A stretch of DNA of 64,000 nucleotides, from NCBI GenBank assembly GCA_958450365.1, contig CAUEEP010000759.1, positions 3,577,880 through 3,641,879 on the forward strand, in the 5' to 3' direction. Shown here piece by piece: positions 20,801 through 30,476 of the stretch (positions are counted from its first letter, which is position 1; each line of letters starts with the position of its first letter). Source of the DNA: Mesorhabditis belari. Its lineage: Eukaryota; Nematoda; Chromadorea; Rhabditida; Rhabditidae. A program made the position numbers and the translations under genes. The notes beneath the pieces are model-generated. The model made no database searches, was not told the origin of the DNA, and worked only from the letters and a program-made list of their open reading frames with translations.

Positions 20801-23800
20801 GATCAACGCTTTAACTTTCAGATCAACGCTTTAGCTTTAAGATCGAAGCTTTAGCGTTCAGATCGAAGCTCTAGCTTTCAGATCGAAGCTCTAGCTTTCA
20901 GATCGAAGCTCTAGCTTTCAGATCAAAGCTTTAGCTTTCACATTACCGACTCAATTTCCCAGCTTTCATTTGAGAAGCTAAAGCTTCGAATCCTTTTTAA
21001 CTCAAGCTTCCAATCCTTTTCAACTTAAGCTTCAAATCCTTTTCAACTCAAGCTCAAATCCTTTTCAACTCAAGCTTCAAATCCTTTTCAACAGCTTCAA
21101 ATCCTTTTCAACAGCTTCAAATCCTTTCCATATCTACTCTCCACTTGAATCCGAAAAATGAAACCAATCTAAACCCGAAATATTGCCGAAAATGGGTCCA
21201 ATGTTTGCTTCGGCTCAAAAGTGATATCAAGTGGGGAAATGAATCCATTAAAAAAGAGGAAAAGAGGCAAAGATTGGACATCTGGATGGGATCTTTCTTT
21301 ACATTTGAAAGATTCTCTCATGACACTTCTCTTTTGCAATGAATCAAGTGTTTTCCATGCACAGATAGACATCGATCAACGTTTTCCATGCACAGTCATT
21401 GATGAATAAGTGATCGGATAGAAAAGAAGCCGATAAGTTAGAAAAGTTTACGTAAAAGGACGGAGGAAAGGGTATGAGAAAGTTGAATTTGAAAGTAATT
21501 TGCTAGAAAGAGGGTGTATCTTCTCATAACTTCACGTACACTTTAAGCAGCCTGATGATGAGATCAGGTCTGTACTCTCAGTTCTAGTGTACAATTCTGT
21601 ACTCTGTACAATTCTCTACTTGACTTGTTCTAGTGACTTTGTAAGAGTAGATTCAACTGGAGTTGAATGGCAATCGGATACTGGCGGCAATCGGATCTTG
21701 TCTGTGTAGCTCATTGGTAGAGCATTCGTCCGGTAAACCAGGTTTTTCTTTGGTCGCCTTGGTAAACCAGAGATTCGAGTCCGGCGTCAACCAGAACCAG
21801 CTCCAAAAGCCAACCAGAACCAGCCCCAAAAGCCAACCAGAACCAGCTCCAAAAGCCAACCAGAACCAGCCCCAAAAGCCAACCAGAACCAGCCCCAAAA
21901 GCCAACCAGAACCAGCCCCAAAAGCCAACCAGAACCAGCTCCAAAAGCCAACCAGCCCAGAACCAGCCCCAAAAGGACCTTGACTCCAACTTCAGCAATA
22001 CTACCATTCTCCTTCTTTTTGTTGAATGAGTGAATGACAGTATCTCTATTGACCGAACGAGTGAATGACCGTACCAATTGATCTATTGTTACGAAACATG
22101 CCCGATGAATGACTCAACAATGGAAACATTGATATTCTCTCTATCAATAGATATTCAACCATTTCCTTTTTCACTTTTATTTCCATAAATGACCTGTGCC
22201 AATCAGTGTTACACAATGGTCAATACAGAGATTGGGTACCTGAAAAGAAAGACAAGAAAAGGAAAGACAAGAAAAGGAAAGACAAGAAAGGAAAGAGAAA
22301 AAAGAAAAGACAAGAAAAGGAAAGACAAGAAAAGGAAAATGTATGTAAAAACTAGAGTATTTCCACTCAGTTAATGCGTTTTCTAAAACAGACAGACAGA
22401 CAGACAGATAGATAGACGGACAGACATGCAGATAGACAGACAGATAGACAGACAAACAGACACCAGGCACAGCTCTTTTATAGATAGTAGATTGTTTAAC
22501 CAGGAACAAACTCTAGCAAAAAGCCAAACCGTGTACTTACTAGCTTTTTTGTAAAACTTGGGTCTTAAGTTGACCTCATCACCCATTATTAGCACCTACC
22601 TGATGAATTGCGAATGAAGTGAATGGGGAGATTGCGTCACTCAAATGAACACTTGTATTAGACAATCATTTCAATGTAATTCATTCATTCAATCAACTTA
22701 TCTCAAGTGTTTTTCCTCACCTTTTTACATAAATGATTGAATGAATTGTTCTCAATTAATTGAATCTTCAAGTCAATCTAATTCAATCAATCAATTCAAT
22801 CAAAGGTTTAACAATGTGCTCAATTGATTGAATAAAGCCTAACAGCTTAAAGCCTAAGAGCTTAAAGCTTAAGAGCTTAAAGAGTTTATTGTTTGTATCA
22901 CAGTTGAAGTATCAAATTGTAAAGAGATCATTAAAGCTACGAATTGACAGAAATTGACAGAAATTTTGATAGAAACCTTTTGTAAATTCGAAATTTCAGG
23001 AAAACGCCGAGATGAGACGAAATCTGAAACATCATATTTTGACGATATGCAAAGAGGATAGGAATTGCTCAGCGGTCAGTTTAAAGAGCAAAGAGGATAG
23101 GAATTGCTCAGCGGTCTTTTTGAAGGAAATGAAGGACCAGAACTAGACTAGGAATCAACTACAGTTTTCTCAATTTTTTTCTTTTCCACCTGTTCTTTTC
23201 TTCGACCACAAATAACTGTTGATCCACAATCCACAAATAGCTGTTGATTGTGGCTGGAAAGAGATGGCCTTGTTCTCTTCGAAGAAACGGATTTCCTTAC
23301 CTTCAACCAAACAGTGATCATCCATTGAGGATATCCCCTCCATTCTTATGCCTTGTGCACACAAGACTCCATTCTTATGACTCTTCTCTTTCAGTCAATA
23401 TCTGAATGGCTAAAAGGTGCCTTCCACCCGAATGCACATTTATAGAAGAACTTAGAACTTAGTCTTTCCTTCATATTTACCTAGAAAAAGATTCAGAAAA
23501 CAAAGAAACCCATTATTAAAGAAAGGAATTGGTTGACCTGAAGAATGAGAGTTGGCTAAAGAATTGGTTAAAGAATTGGTTAAAGAATTGGTTAAAGAAT
23601 TGGCATTCGACAATTGATCAAGATGAGGGATCAATAAAAGGAGATCGAGTTATTTGTTCTTTAATCTGTAAACAAAACTGTAAACTTTCTGTAAATTGAA
23701 AAGAAAACTGTAAACCTTCTGATAAACAAAAGCTTTCTGATAAAGAAAAGCTTTCTCCTTTCCTCTTTAGTCATTTCATTTTCAACTTTGTACTAGACAT

Positions 23801-26800
23801 TCCAACCGGAACCTAATTCCACCTTCGTTTCCTCAGTCTCTTGCTTGCTCTGTATTGCCGATTGCTCTGTAATTTTATCTACAAGCAGAGCCATTTTATT
23901 TACAAGCAGAGCCAACTACAAGCAGAGCCAACTACAAGCAGAGCCAACTACAAGCAGAGCCAGCTACAAGCAGAGCCAGCTACAAGCAGAGCCTTGCAAG
24001 CAAGCAATCCCTATTTTCCAGCAAGCAATTCCTATTTGTAAACAAAATTTCAGAAAAATCGGTCAAGAGACTGAAAAAACGAGGGTGGAATTAGATTTGA
24101 GTCTATTTTCCATGTCTAAACCTATTTTCCAGTCTATTTTCCATGTCTACTCAGTACTAAACCCCTTTTTATTCCTCTCAAGTACTCATTTCCGGTTTAT
24201 TGTGAAATGTTTGTAAGGCAAAATAGCAAAATTTTGAAAATGTGCAAGTCAAAATAGCAAAATTTCAAGAAACAGGAAACAGAAATTTGAGAAAAGTCGT
24301 GAATAAACAAATGAAATAAACACTAGAATTTTCAGTGTACGACTCCATGTCGAGAAACCCTATCAGATACTGGAAAGTGTGGACAAAATGCTTGCTTGGT
24401 AAGGAATTTTAAACAAAACATACATAGCAAAGATATCGTTATTGCAATAGACTCCAAAAAAAAAGCTTAATGACGTCGAAAACTGAATGAAAATCCAACA
24501 AAAAAACCCCATTTTTGAGCTTTTTGAAAGTTTGAGTATACTGCTAGGACACGAAAAAGAATTTTAGAGAAATAATGAGAAAAATAGAAGAGCTAGCTCT
24601 TTTATTAGAATGTTTACAGTAATCCAAAGTGGATGCCATAAATACTATAATAGTACCCCACCCCCATAATGACGGTGTGGAGTATTGCGTAGTCTAAATT
24701 TGAACGAGTTTTTCTCGACACTGGTTTATGCTACAATGCGCGCTTTGGTATCAAAAAATAGCCCTGAATTTCAGCTTTCATTTAATACTTAAAGGAACAC
24801 TGTAGCGTAAACGGGTGGCGAGAAAAATGCATTTAAAGTAGTTAGACTACGCGATGCTCCGAGCGGCATTATTGGGATCGAGCGGCATAAAAAAATAGCC
24901 CTGAATTTCAGCGATTTTTCGATACCTAAACGAGCATTGTAGCATAAACCAGTGTCGAGAAAAACTCGTTCAAAGTTAGACTACACAATACTCCGCACCG
25001 TCATTATGGGGGTGGGGTACTATTACAGTATTTACGGTAGGCATATCTATTCTATATTTATCTCATCAATTTTCTTCAGGAATCATTTGATGTGAGCAGT
25101 TGTGAAAGATCTTGCGATTTCTTGCATGAGATTTTCTCCGAGAAACCCGGGGCTTGTCCAGTGGTGAACAATGTCTCAAATTATGTAAGTGATATCATTT
25201 TATCACGTAAAAAAACGAACTAAAACGTTTTAAACAGACTAAAACGCTTTTGTGTAGCTTTAGAAGCGTTTTTGAGTCTCATTTATCTTCAGGAATGCAC
25301 AGCGGAATGTCGTTTGGATGGAGATTGTTTGGAAACATCGAAATGTTGTGCATGGGGATGTTCAAGGAGATGTTTACAACCTGTCAAATCATCAACAACA
25401 TTTAAAAGAAAATCTCTTTTCACAATCCCTCCACTTCCATCAACAATCACTGTACAAGAAAGGAAAAGAAAAAGGTTTGGACTGGTACTGGTTTGAAGGG
25501 ACGAGTACAACTATAGTAAGTACTGTTGATACTCTAGTACTGTTAATCCTCTAGTACTGTTAATTCTCTAGTACTGTTAATCCTCTAGTACTGTTAATCC
25601 TCTAGTATTGTTAATTCTCTAGTACTGTTAATCCACTAGTACTGTTAATCTTCTAGTACTGGATACTCTAGTACTGTTTAATCCTCTAGTACTGTTAATC
25701 CTCTAGTACTGTTAATCCTCTAGTATTGTTAATTCTCTAGTACTGTTAATCCACTAGTACTGTTAATCTTCTAGTACTGGATACTCTAGTACTGTTTAAT
25801 CCTCTAGTACTGTTAATCCTCTAGTATTGTTAATCCTCTAGTACTGTTAATCCTCTAGTACTGTTAATTCTCTAGTACTGTTAATCCTCTAGTACTGTTA
25901 ATCCTCTAGTATTGTTAATTCTCTAGTACTGTTAATCCACTAGTACTGTTAATCTTCTAGTACTGGATACTCTAGTACTGTTTAATCCTCTAGTACTGTT
26001 AATCCTCTAGTATTGTTAATACTCTAGTACTGTTAATCCTCTAGTACTGTTAATTCTCTAGTACTGTTAATACTCTAGTACTGTTGATATCTAGTACTGT
26101 TAATCCTCTAGTACTGTTAATCCTCTAGTACTGTTAATCTCTAGTACTGTTAATCCTCTAGTACTGTTAATCCTCTAGTAGAGTATTAACAGTAGTATAG
26201 TAAGTAATAATTGTAATCCTTGCAATCCTTGCAATCCTTGTAAATATTATCTAGTAATCTTATTAAATATAATCTTATTAAATGCCAATTCTTGTAATAC
26301 TATACAATTGGTACAATTTTAGATCTGCAGTCGTTCGATGGGAGTCAAAAGGTGGCCAAGATTTGAGTGATCTTTATGTGATTGAGTGGAGATGGGGATT
26401 GCATCCTGAAGCGATGACAAATTGGCAAACTGTTGCATTGGTATGAAAAGATAAGAAGATCAAAATCGATCTTTTCTTTAGAAAAATAAAGACTACGCAA
26501 TTTTGAAGCATCTTCTTTCTCCTGGAAGATTCTATCAATTCCGTGTCGCCGCCGTGAATCGCTTTGGAACTCACGGCTTTTCCGAGCCGAGTCAGCCATT
26601 CAAATTGAGCAAAGGTGGGGAATTTGTAAAGATGGTTTTCAAGAAAACGATAGATTTTCAAGAAAAAGATAGGTTTTCAAGAAAAAGATAGGTTTTCAAC
26701 TTTTAAAATCGATTCTATCCTTTTAGAAGCTCGAGCTCCAGGTCCACCTCGAGAATTATCTCTAGGAGAAGCAAAATTAGATGGAGAACAGTGGAGACAA

Positions 26801-29800
26801 TCGATTTCATGGACACAACCATTATCTGATTTGCCAATAACTGGATACCAAGTAAGATAGAAGTAAACATTTATTAGAAAACGAAATTTTAGGTATCATG
26901 GGCTATCTCGAATGATCAAGAGCTCAAATCTTATGAGGAAATGCTTCGACGACAAGCGAGCACGGATAAACATGAGAAAAGAGATGTTGATGAAGTGAGT
27001 TTGGTTCCTTTTCTCTCTAAATTTGGTTCCTTATTTCTAAATTTGGTTCCTTATCTCTCTAAATTTGATTCCTTAATCTTTGTTTAAATGTTATACATTG
27101 CAGGAAGAATGGACAATTGTGGAAAGAGATCGAACAACAGTCATCGTTCCATCACATTCAACCCAAACATTCTTGGAGAGACTCGATTCGAAAACTGTTT
27201 ATCTTATTGAAATTCAAGCAATGGCTGACTCAGCCGAAGGACAATTGAACGGAGAAAAAGCGGTGACATTTGTGAAAACGAAAGGATTCGATGAATTGGA
27301 TGAATTGGATAAATTGGAAAAAAATGAGAACCCATTGCCAAATGTACCCACTGGAGCTCCTGGAAAAGTTGAGGAAGTCGATCGATTACATGTTGAGGTG
27401 AGAGAAACGTTAAGAAAATGGTAATGGCAAAGAAATGGCAATAGGAAGAAAATGGTAATAGGAAGAAAATGGAAATAGGAAGAAAATGGCAATAGGAAGA
27501 AAATGGCAATAGGAAGAAAATGGCAATAGCAAGTAAACGGCAATAGCAAGAAAACGGCAAACATCAATAAAATAACAAAACATGTCAATCTTCGTCAATC
27601 TCAATCAATATTATTCTTTAGACTCCACATTTTACCGACTCTCTCATCATCCCCATTAATTGGCTGAATTCGAGAATTTGTGGGCCAAAAAGGAGAACTT
27701 TCAATGTCAAGTATTCACCGGAAAAGTTTGTTAAAATGATTTTTTAAAAGAAAGATTCACTTTAGATGTGCAAATGGACATTCATTAAATAAAAAGAATG
27801 AAGAGAAAACTCAAGATTGTTCGATTTCTCTTCAAAATTTGGATTTCCAATGCACGTATTTGGTTCAAATTTTTGTCGATGATCAAGAAAAGGTTTGGAA
27901 TTTTAAAGAAGATGAAGATGATTGTCTTTTTTGTTCACTCAGATGAAGATGATTGTCTTTTTCAAAGTCTTTCAAAAGAGAGTAGCCTCGTTTTCCCTAT
28001 CGTTTGAACCATTAGAATTATTGTTTCGACAGAGCGACCAGAAAGTTCGCTCGTTCTAAGCTCGCTCGTTTGTTCTAAGCTCAAGTTTGTGTTATTTGTA
28101 GAAGAAAGACGATTAGTTTCTTTTTTAAACGAAAATTCATCTCTTTTTCTGTATATATTCAAGATTTCATGACTATAGCATTGATAGATAATTTTTAATG
28201 ATCGCTTAAAAATGGTTTGTCAAAAAAACAACGATTCGATTTTGGATTTTTGAAAAAACCTCAAAAAATCATTTTTTTCTTTGCATTTTTTTTCGAAAAG
28301 CTAAGATTTTGTTATGTTTAAATAGATTAAATCGAAAAAAACATTAAATGCTTTAATATTTTCTATAAGATCAAAGAAACCCCTAAATTTGAGTTGCGGT
28401 TCGTTATTTTTTGACCAGCTATTTTTAAGCGCTCATAAAAAATTATCTATCAATGCTATAGTCATGAAATCTTGAAAATATACAGAAAACGAGATGAGTT
28501 TTCATTTAAAAAACTAAATTAATCGTTTTGGTCTACAAATAATAGAAATATGAGTCTAGAAAAAGAGAGCGGGTTATTTCTGGTCACCCTGTACTTTTGG
28601 TTGTTGAGAAATAGTTTTTTTTGATAAATTAAACATAAAACAACACATTGAAAAGTGGAAAATAGCTCTAAAATAGTTAAAAAAATCAAAAAATTCAAGC
28701 CTCAACGTTACAAGAGTTTAGCCCGGAGTGATCGGTTCATTTGAAACGAGATCCTGTGAAGAGACACCGACAACTGGGAAAGCTCCGTGTGATTTTGAAA
28801 GAACAAAACTACGGTAAGGTTTGAAATAACTATTAAAGACTAAATGAATATTTAAGCAATTCAATGATTCAAACAAATTTTCAGATGTGCTTGGGATTTC
28901 GCGTCGATTGAATGCAATTGGGATCGATTAATTGCCGGAGAAAGGGATACAATTATTGGATATCGGTAAGTTCAAAGAAAATAGTGCTTGAAACAATAGA
29001 AACCCATTGTTTCTATTGTTATAATAAGAACAATTTCTTTCTATTGTTAATAACTTCCTGCGCTTCTTTCGCGCGGGCTTAAGAAGCGCGGGCTTAAGAA
29101 GCGCGGGCTTAAGAAGCGCGGGCTTAAGAAGCGCGGGCTTAAGAAGCGCGGGCTTAAGAAGCGCGGGCTTAAGAAGCGCGGGCTTAAGAAGCGCGGGCTT
29201 AAGAAGCGCGGGCTTAAGAAGCGCGGGCTTAAGAAGCGCGGGCTTAAGAAGCGCGCGAAAGAAGCGCAGCTGAAATTGATGACCTGTGCCCTTTCATGGG
29301 GTCAGTAAGGGTATAAGGTATCCATTGACCAAACCAAACCAAACCCATTGCCTTCAAACCCAGTTGGTGTCTTTCAATTGTTGAATGTTAGTGCCCAATC
29401 GCATCCGTTGAATAGAAACCCGAGGATTGTCTTGGATTTTTTGAAGTATCTCTTCATTTTTCAATTGAGAAACTCTTCTCGCACGTTCTTTGTCTTCAAG
29501 GGAATTCTCATCATTTCTGAGCTTGGCAAACCAACGTTGAATTGTGTTTTGAGTTGCCATACAAGCAACATTGCCATACACGTTTTCAATATACAACCAT
29601 ACACGTTATTCTGGGCCACCGACAACGAAGATCTTTTTTAAACTCGTACAACATAACGTCTTAAATTTAAGCGAAACTGAATATCCTATTCTAGACTGAA
29701 TACCTTAATCTAGTTTAAATACCGTAACCTAGCTAATCTAGACTGAATATCCTACTCTAGACTGAATCCCGTAATCCGGGCGATTAAACTGAATATCTTA

Positions 29801-30476
29801 GATATCTTAAATGTCCTGGTGGAAGATCTGGAGTAGTCTTTGAATAAAATAGAAGAAGAAGCATTGGATGTTTTGAAAGGAGGCGTATGAAATGTTTTAA
29901 AAGAAGACTGATAAGTCGACTTTTTCGATGTAAACAATAGCAACAGCAGAGCAATAGCAACTCGAAACATAGAAACAATTAGCATAAACAATGATTTCGA
30001 AAGAACAAAGTATTGCCAAGAGGCCAGTCTAATAGACGGTCAAGAGACCAGTCTAATAGAAAATCTATAGTCCGGTCTAATAGAAACAATTTTCTATTAT
30101 CTTAGAAACCATGATTTCCCTTTAGACTTGTTCTCTCATCGGCACTCCGTGATGACCACAATATCTCAATTCTTCCGCCACAAACGAGAAGAACGCGCTT
30201 TGATGGAGTGATTCCATCAAAAGAATATCATGTTGAGATTCAACCAATCACAAATCGGTTTGTGATTTGTAAAAAAGATTTGTACAAAAGAAATTCGAAA
30301 ATTTCAGAGGTGTCGGTGTGGCCGAAACGGTGATTATTCCCGCAATTGAAGAAATCGATCCATCAGATCCACAGCTCAATCAATTAGAAGTCATCGAAAT
30401 GCCATTAGAATCTTCTTCTGCAAGAATATTCTTTCCTTTTTCATTAGTTATTTTGATATTTTTCCTTTTAAGGTAG
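8877..30476 (+). CDS. kal-1: KAL-1 / anosmin-1 orthologue (WAP plus four fibronectin III domains)
   Basis: Anosmin is a secreted or surface matrix protein that binds heparan sulfate and guides axons and epidermal morphogenesis. My model has 16 exons and 673 residues (human anosmin-1 is about 680): 8877-8996, 23000-23074, 24336-24398, 25080-25184, 25293-25474, 26323-26440, 26482-26614, 26727-26851, 26893-26994, 27104-27397, 27622-27725, 27766-27892, 28722-28813, 28885-28965, 30126-30257, 30308-30476. Residues 1-18 are a signal peptide (MILRLFPLIFL...). Residues 27-120 are the Cys-rich region (ICKEDRNCSACTTPC aligns with the human WC...C.KC..PC). The WAP core (ECTAEC...CCAWGC) is at about 122-148, then four FN3 domains. 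A hydrophobic tail (FFPFSLVILIFFLLR) at the end suggests a GPI signal or membrane anchor. Intron 1 is 14 kb and contains the repeats listed separately. Confidence 0.93.
9165..9246. repeat. Minisatellite, about 20-bp unit
   Basis: Four units of ttttcttgccttcaaaccta with small length changes, in kal-1 intron 1. Confidence 0.8.
10446..10617. repeat. Imperfect tandem repeat (gtgcttagcttta)
   Basis: Repeated tgcttagcttta/tgcttagcttg units with irregular spacing, in kal-1 intron 1. Confidence 0.8.
11180..11232. repeat. 8-bp tandem repeat aatcaatg
   Basis: Seven near-perfect copies, followed by their own complement (attgattcattgatt), so the edge can form a hairpin. Confidence 0.85.
11998..12076 (-). 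tRNA. tRNA-like sequence (left arm of fold-back), probably a pseudogene
   Basis: The minus strand has a box A-like TGGTGTAGTGG, an anticodon-loop position reading CAA after a T at position 33, a long variable region of about 15 nt, and box B GGTTCGAATCC. A pol III terminator-like T6 follows. The outer part of the T stem and the acceptor stem do not pair well, and the lower anticodon stem has two mismatches. I consider it a degenerate tRNA-derived sequence. Confidence 0.45.
12206..12297 (+). tRNA. tRNA-like sequence (right arm of fold-back) with T-run terminator
   Basis: It has the same layout as the left arm. Box A is TGGTGTAGTGG and box B is GGTTCGAATCC. The anticodon arm ATGGT / CTGAAGA / ACTAT pairs fully with one wobble, placing GAA at the anticodon. 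A variable region of about 15 nt resembles a class II arm. T8 at 12290-12297 would end pol III transcription. The acceptor stem cannot be formed with the flanking bases, so charging is doubtful. Confidence 0.5.
12549..12622. repeat. 5-bp tandem repeat (ccaag)n
   Basis: About 15 units of ccaag/ccaaag in kal-1 intron 1. It creates repetitive open frames on both strands that are not genes. Confidence 0.9.
14001..14080 (+). tRNA. tRNA-like sequence, possible pseudogene with small intron
   Basis: Box A-like TGGTCTAGTGG and box B GGTTCAATCC are about 40 bp apart. If a short insert is allowed in the anticodon arm, CTTGG pairs with downstream CCAGC-like bases and places CCT at the anticodon. TCGG and CCGA at the two ends can start an acceptor stem, but the inner pairs are wobble or mismatched. 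No T-run follows. Probably a decayed tRNA or tRNA-derived repeat. Confidence 0.4.
14353..14420. repeat. Dispersed repeat, copy 1 (matches 18.17 kb)
   Basis: ttcattcaaaaaggtcaaaa followed by gactgatctgactgaccact recurs at 18171-18263 with about 20 bp extra in the copy there. Both lie in kal-1 intron 1. Family unknown. Confidence 0.65.
14748..15465. repeat. Large higher-order minisatellite (aataggacccgaatggggacct)
   Basis: More than 700 bp built from units of about 22 bp (ctaataggacccgaatgggg) mixed with a second unit (aatggtaaccgaaacc). A longer block of several units repeats as a whole at least twice. Located in kal-1 intron 1. Confidence 0.92.
17165..17330. repeat. Polypurine GGA/GAA tract
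   Basis: About 165 bp of almost unbroken purines on the plus strand (gga and gaa triplets). The complementary strand gives an open run of Leu codons that is not a gene. Such tracts can form triplex DNA. Confidence 0.9.
18171..18263. repeat. Dispersed repeat, copy 2 (matches 14.35 kb)
   Basis: See copy 1; the same end block gactgatctgactgaccact is present. Confidence 0.65.
18452..19018 (+). pseudogene. Mariner transposase relic with an internal 30-bp minisatellite
   Basis: It starts MAKKSEHRDL, a typical N-terminus for one Tc1/mariner group. After about ten codons it runs into a tandem array (18466-18668). The family sequence then resumes as IDGSSVVSKTIQRYKVLGT (helix-turn-helix). A deletion follows, and the end is LDFSFWSVLEARTCSKSH, which is the block around the last catalytic Asp of this family. 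Stop codons and a frame change lie between. It is a non-functional deletion derivative in kal-1 intron 1. Confidence 0.72.
18466..18668. repeat. Minisatellite with hairpin-forming 30-bp unit
   Basis: About seven units of roughly 30 bp. Each holds the near-perfect hairpin acagggatttgttccctgt followed by a spacer like actccagaaagt. Units are tandem and the spacer is conserved, so this is not a CRISPR array. Confidence 0.88.
19653..19883. mobile_element. Palindromic Tc1/mariner-type MITE (231 bp)
   Basis: Arms of about 75 bp (from cactactggacaatgaaata inward) are nearly perfect inverted copies: 19653-19725 and 19808-19883. TA flanks both ends (19651-19652 and 19884-19885). No coding capacity. 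In kal-1 intron 1. Confidence 0.9.
20787..21130. repeat. Two adjacent minisatellites
   Basis: 20787-20943 is built of ctttcagatcgaagctctag-type 20-bp units. 20985-21130 is built of ttcaactcaagcttcaaatcc-type units with shortened versions. Both in kal-1 intron 1. Confidence 0.85.
21701..21788 (+). tRNA. tRNA-like sequence with internal duplication, probable pseudogene
   Basis: A good box A (TAGCTCATTGGTAGAGC) and a box B-like GATTCGAGTCC. Between them ggtaaaccag occurs twice, so the anticodon region carries an insertion, and no proper anticodon stem forms. It is a decayed tRNA-derived sequence immediately followed by a minisatellite. Confidence 0.45.
21786..21972. repeat. Minisatellite, 23-bp unit ccaaccagaaccagccccaaaag
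   Basis: About eight units (ccaaccagaaccagc plus cccaaaag) directly after the tRNA-like sequence, in kal-1 intron 1. It produces long open frames on both strands that are artefacts. Confidence 0.9.
22240..22462. repeat. Simple repeats: aaaggaaagacaag and agacagacagat
   Basis: 22240-22340 is a purine-rich repeat of about 14 bp. 22388-22462 is a 4-bp agac/agat microsatellite. Both in kal-1 intron 1. Confidence 0.85.
23037..23115 (+). repeat. kal-1: Tandem duplication of the end of kal-1 exon 2
   Basis: The last 30 bases of exon 2 with the donor (gcaaagaggataggaattgc...gcggtc) are repeated after a spacer of about 9 bp, as gcaaagaggataggaattgc...gcggtctt. Only the first copy has a good donor (GTCAGT). 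Confidence 0.85.
23877..24003. repeat. Minisatellite, 15-bp unit caagcagagccaact
   Basis: About eight units of caagcagagccaacta in kal-1 intron 2. Confidence 0.88.
24634..25043. mobile_element. Fold-back MITE, family A, complete copy
   Basis: Outer arms match in inverted orientation (ataatagtaccccaccccca and its complement), continuing through gtttatgctacaatg and an arm of about 130 bp. It sits in kal-1 intron 3 and leaves the exon sequences intact. A half copy of the same family is at 32.81-32.93 kb. Confidence 0.82.
25517..26183. repeat. Intronic minisatellite, 17-bp unit tctagtactgttaatcc
   Basis: About 40 units filling most of kal-1 intron 5. Longer blocks including the variant ttctagtactggatac are repeated as a unit, which shows stepwise expansion. 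Confidence 0.93.
27424..27556. repeat. Minisatellite, 17-bp unit atggcaataggaagaaa
   Basis: About eight units directly after the donor of kal-1 exon 10. On the minus strand this gives repetitive aromatic/Leu-rich frames that are not genes. Confidence 0.9.
28030..28592. mobile_element. Palindromic mariner-type MITE in kal-1 intron 12
   Basis: The right end reads ...ctggtcaccctg followed by TA. The left end is a decayed match (cagagcgaccagaaa). Inside, arms of about 100 bp are clear inverted copies (for example gatttcatgactatagcatt at 28164 and its complement at 28456). The end sequence CAGGGTGACCAGAAAT is typical of Tc1/mariner elements. Confidence 0.78.
29058..29269. repeat. GC-rich 15-bp array framed by perfect 18-bp inverted repeats
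   Basis: About 12 units of gcgcgggcttaagaa. The array is bounded by ctgcgcttctttcgcgcg (29058-29075) and its exact complement (29252-29269). It is strikingly GC-rich compared with its surroundings. In kal-1 intron 14. Confidence 0.9.
29354..29596 (-). pseudogene. Mariner (mauritiana-type) transposase N-terminal fragment
   Basis: The minus-strand frame contains NTIQRWFAKLRNDENSLEDK followed by NEEILQKIQDNPRVSIQRM. This matches the second helix-turn-helix and linker of mariner transposases (usual form: TVQRWF.KFR.G..SLED). A possible continuation towards 29280 (NWV, PHE-like blocks) leads into the 15-bp array. The catalytic domain is missing. Sits in kal-1 intron 14. Confidence 0.72.

Noticed and set aside
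22177..22595. Cys/Ser/Leu-rich minus-strand frames
   Set aside because: They read through microsatellites (agac/agat and aaagac).
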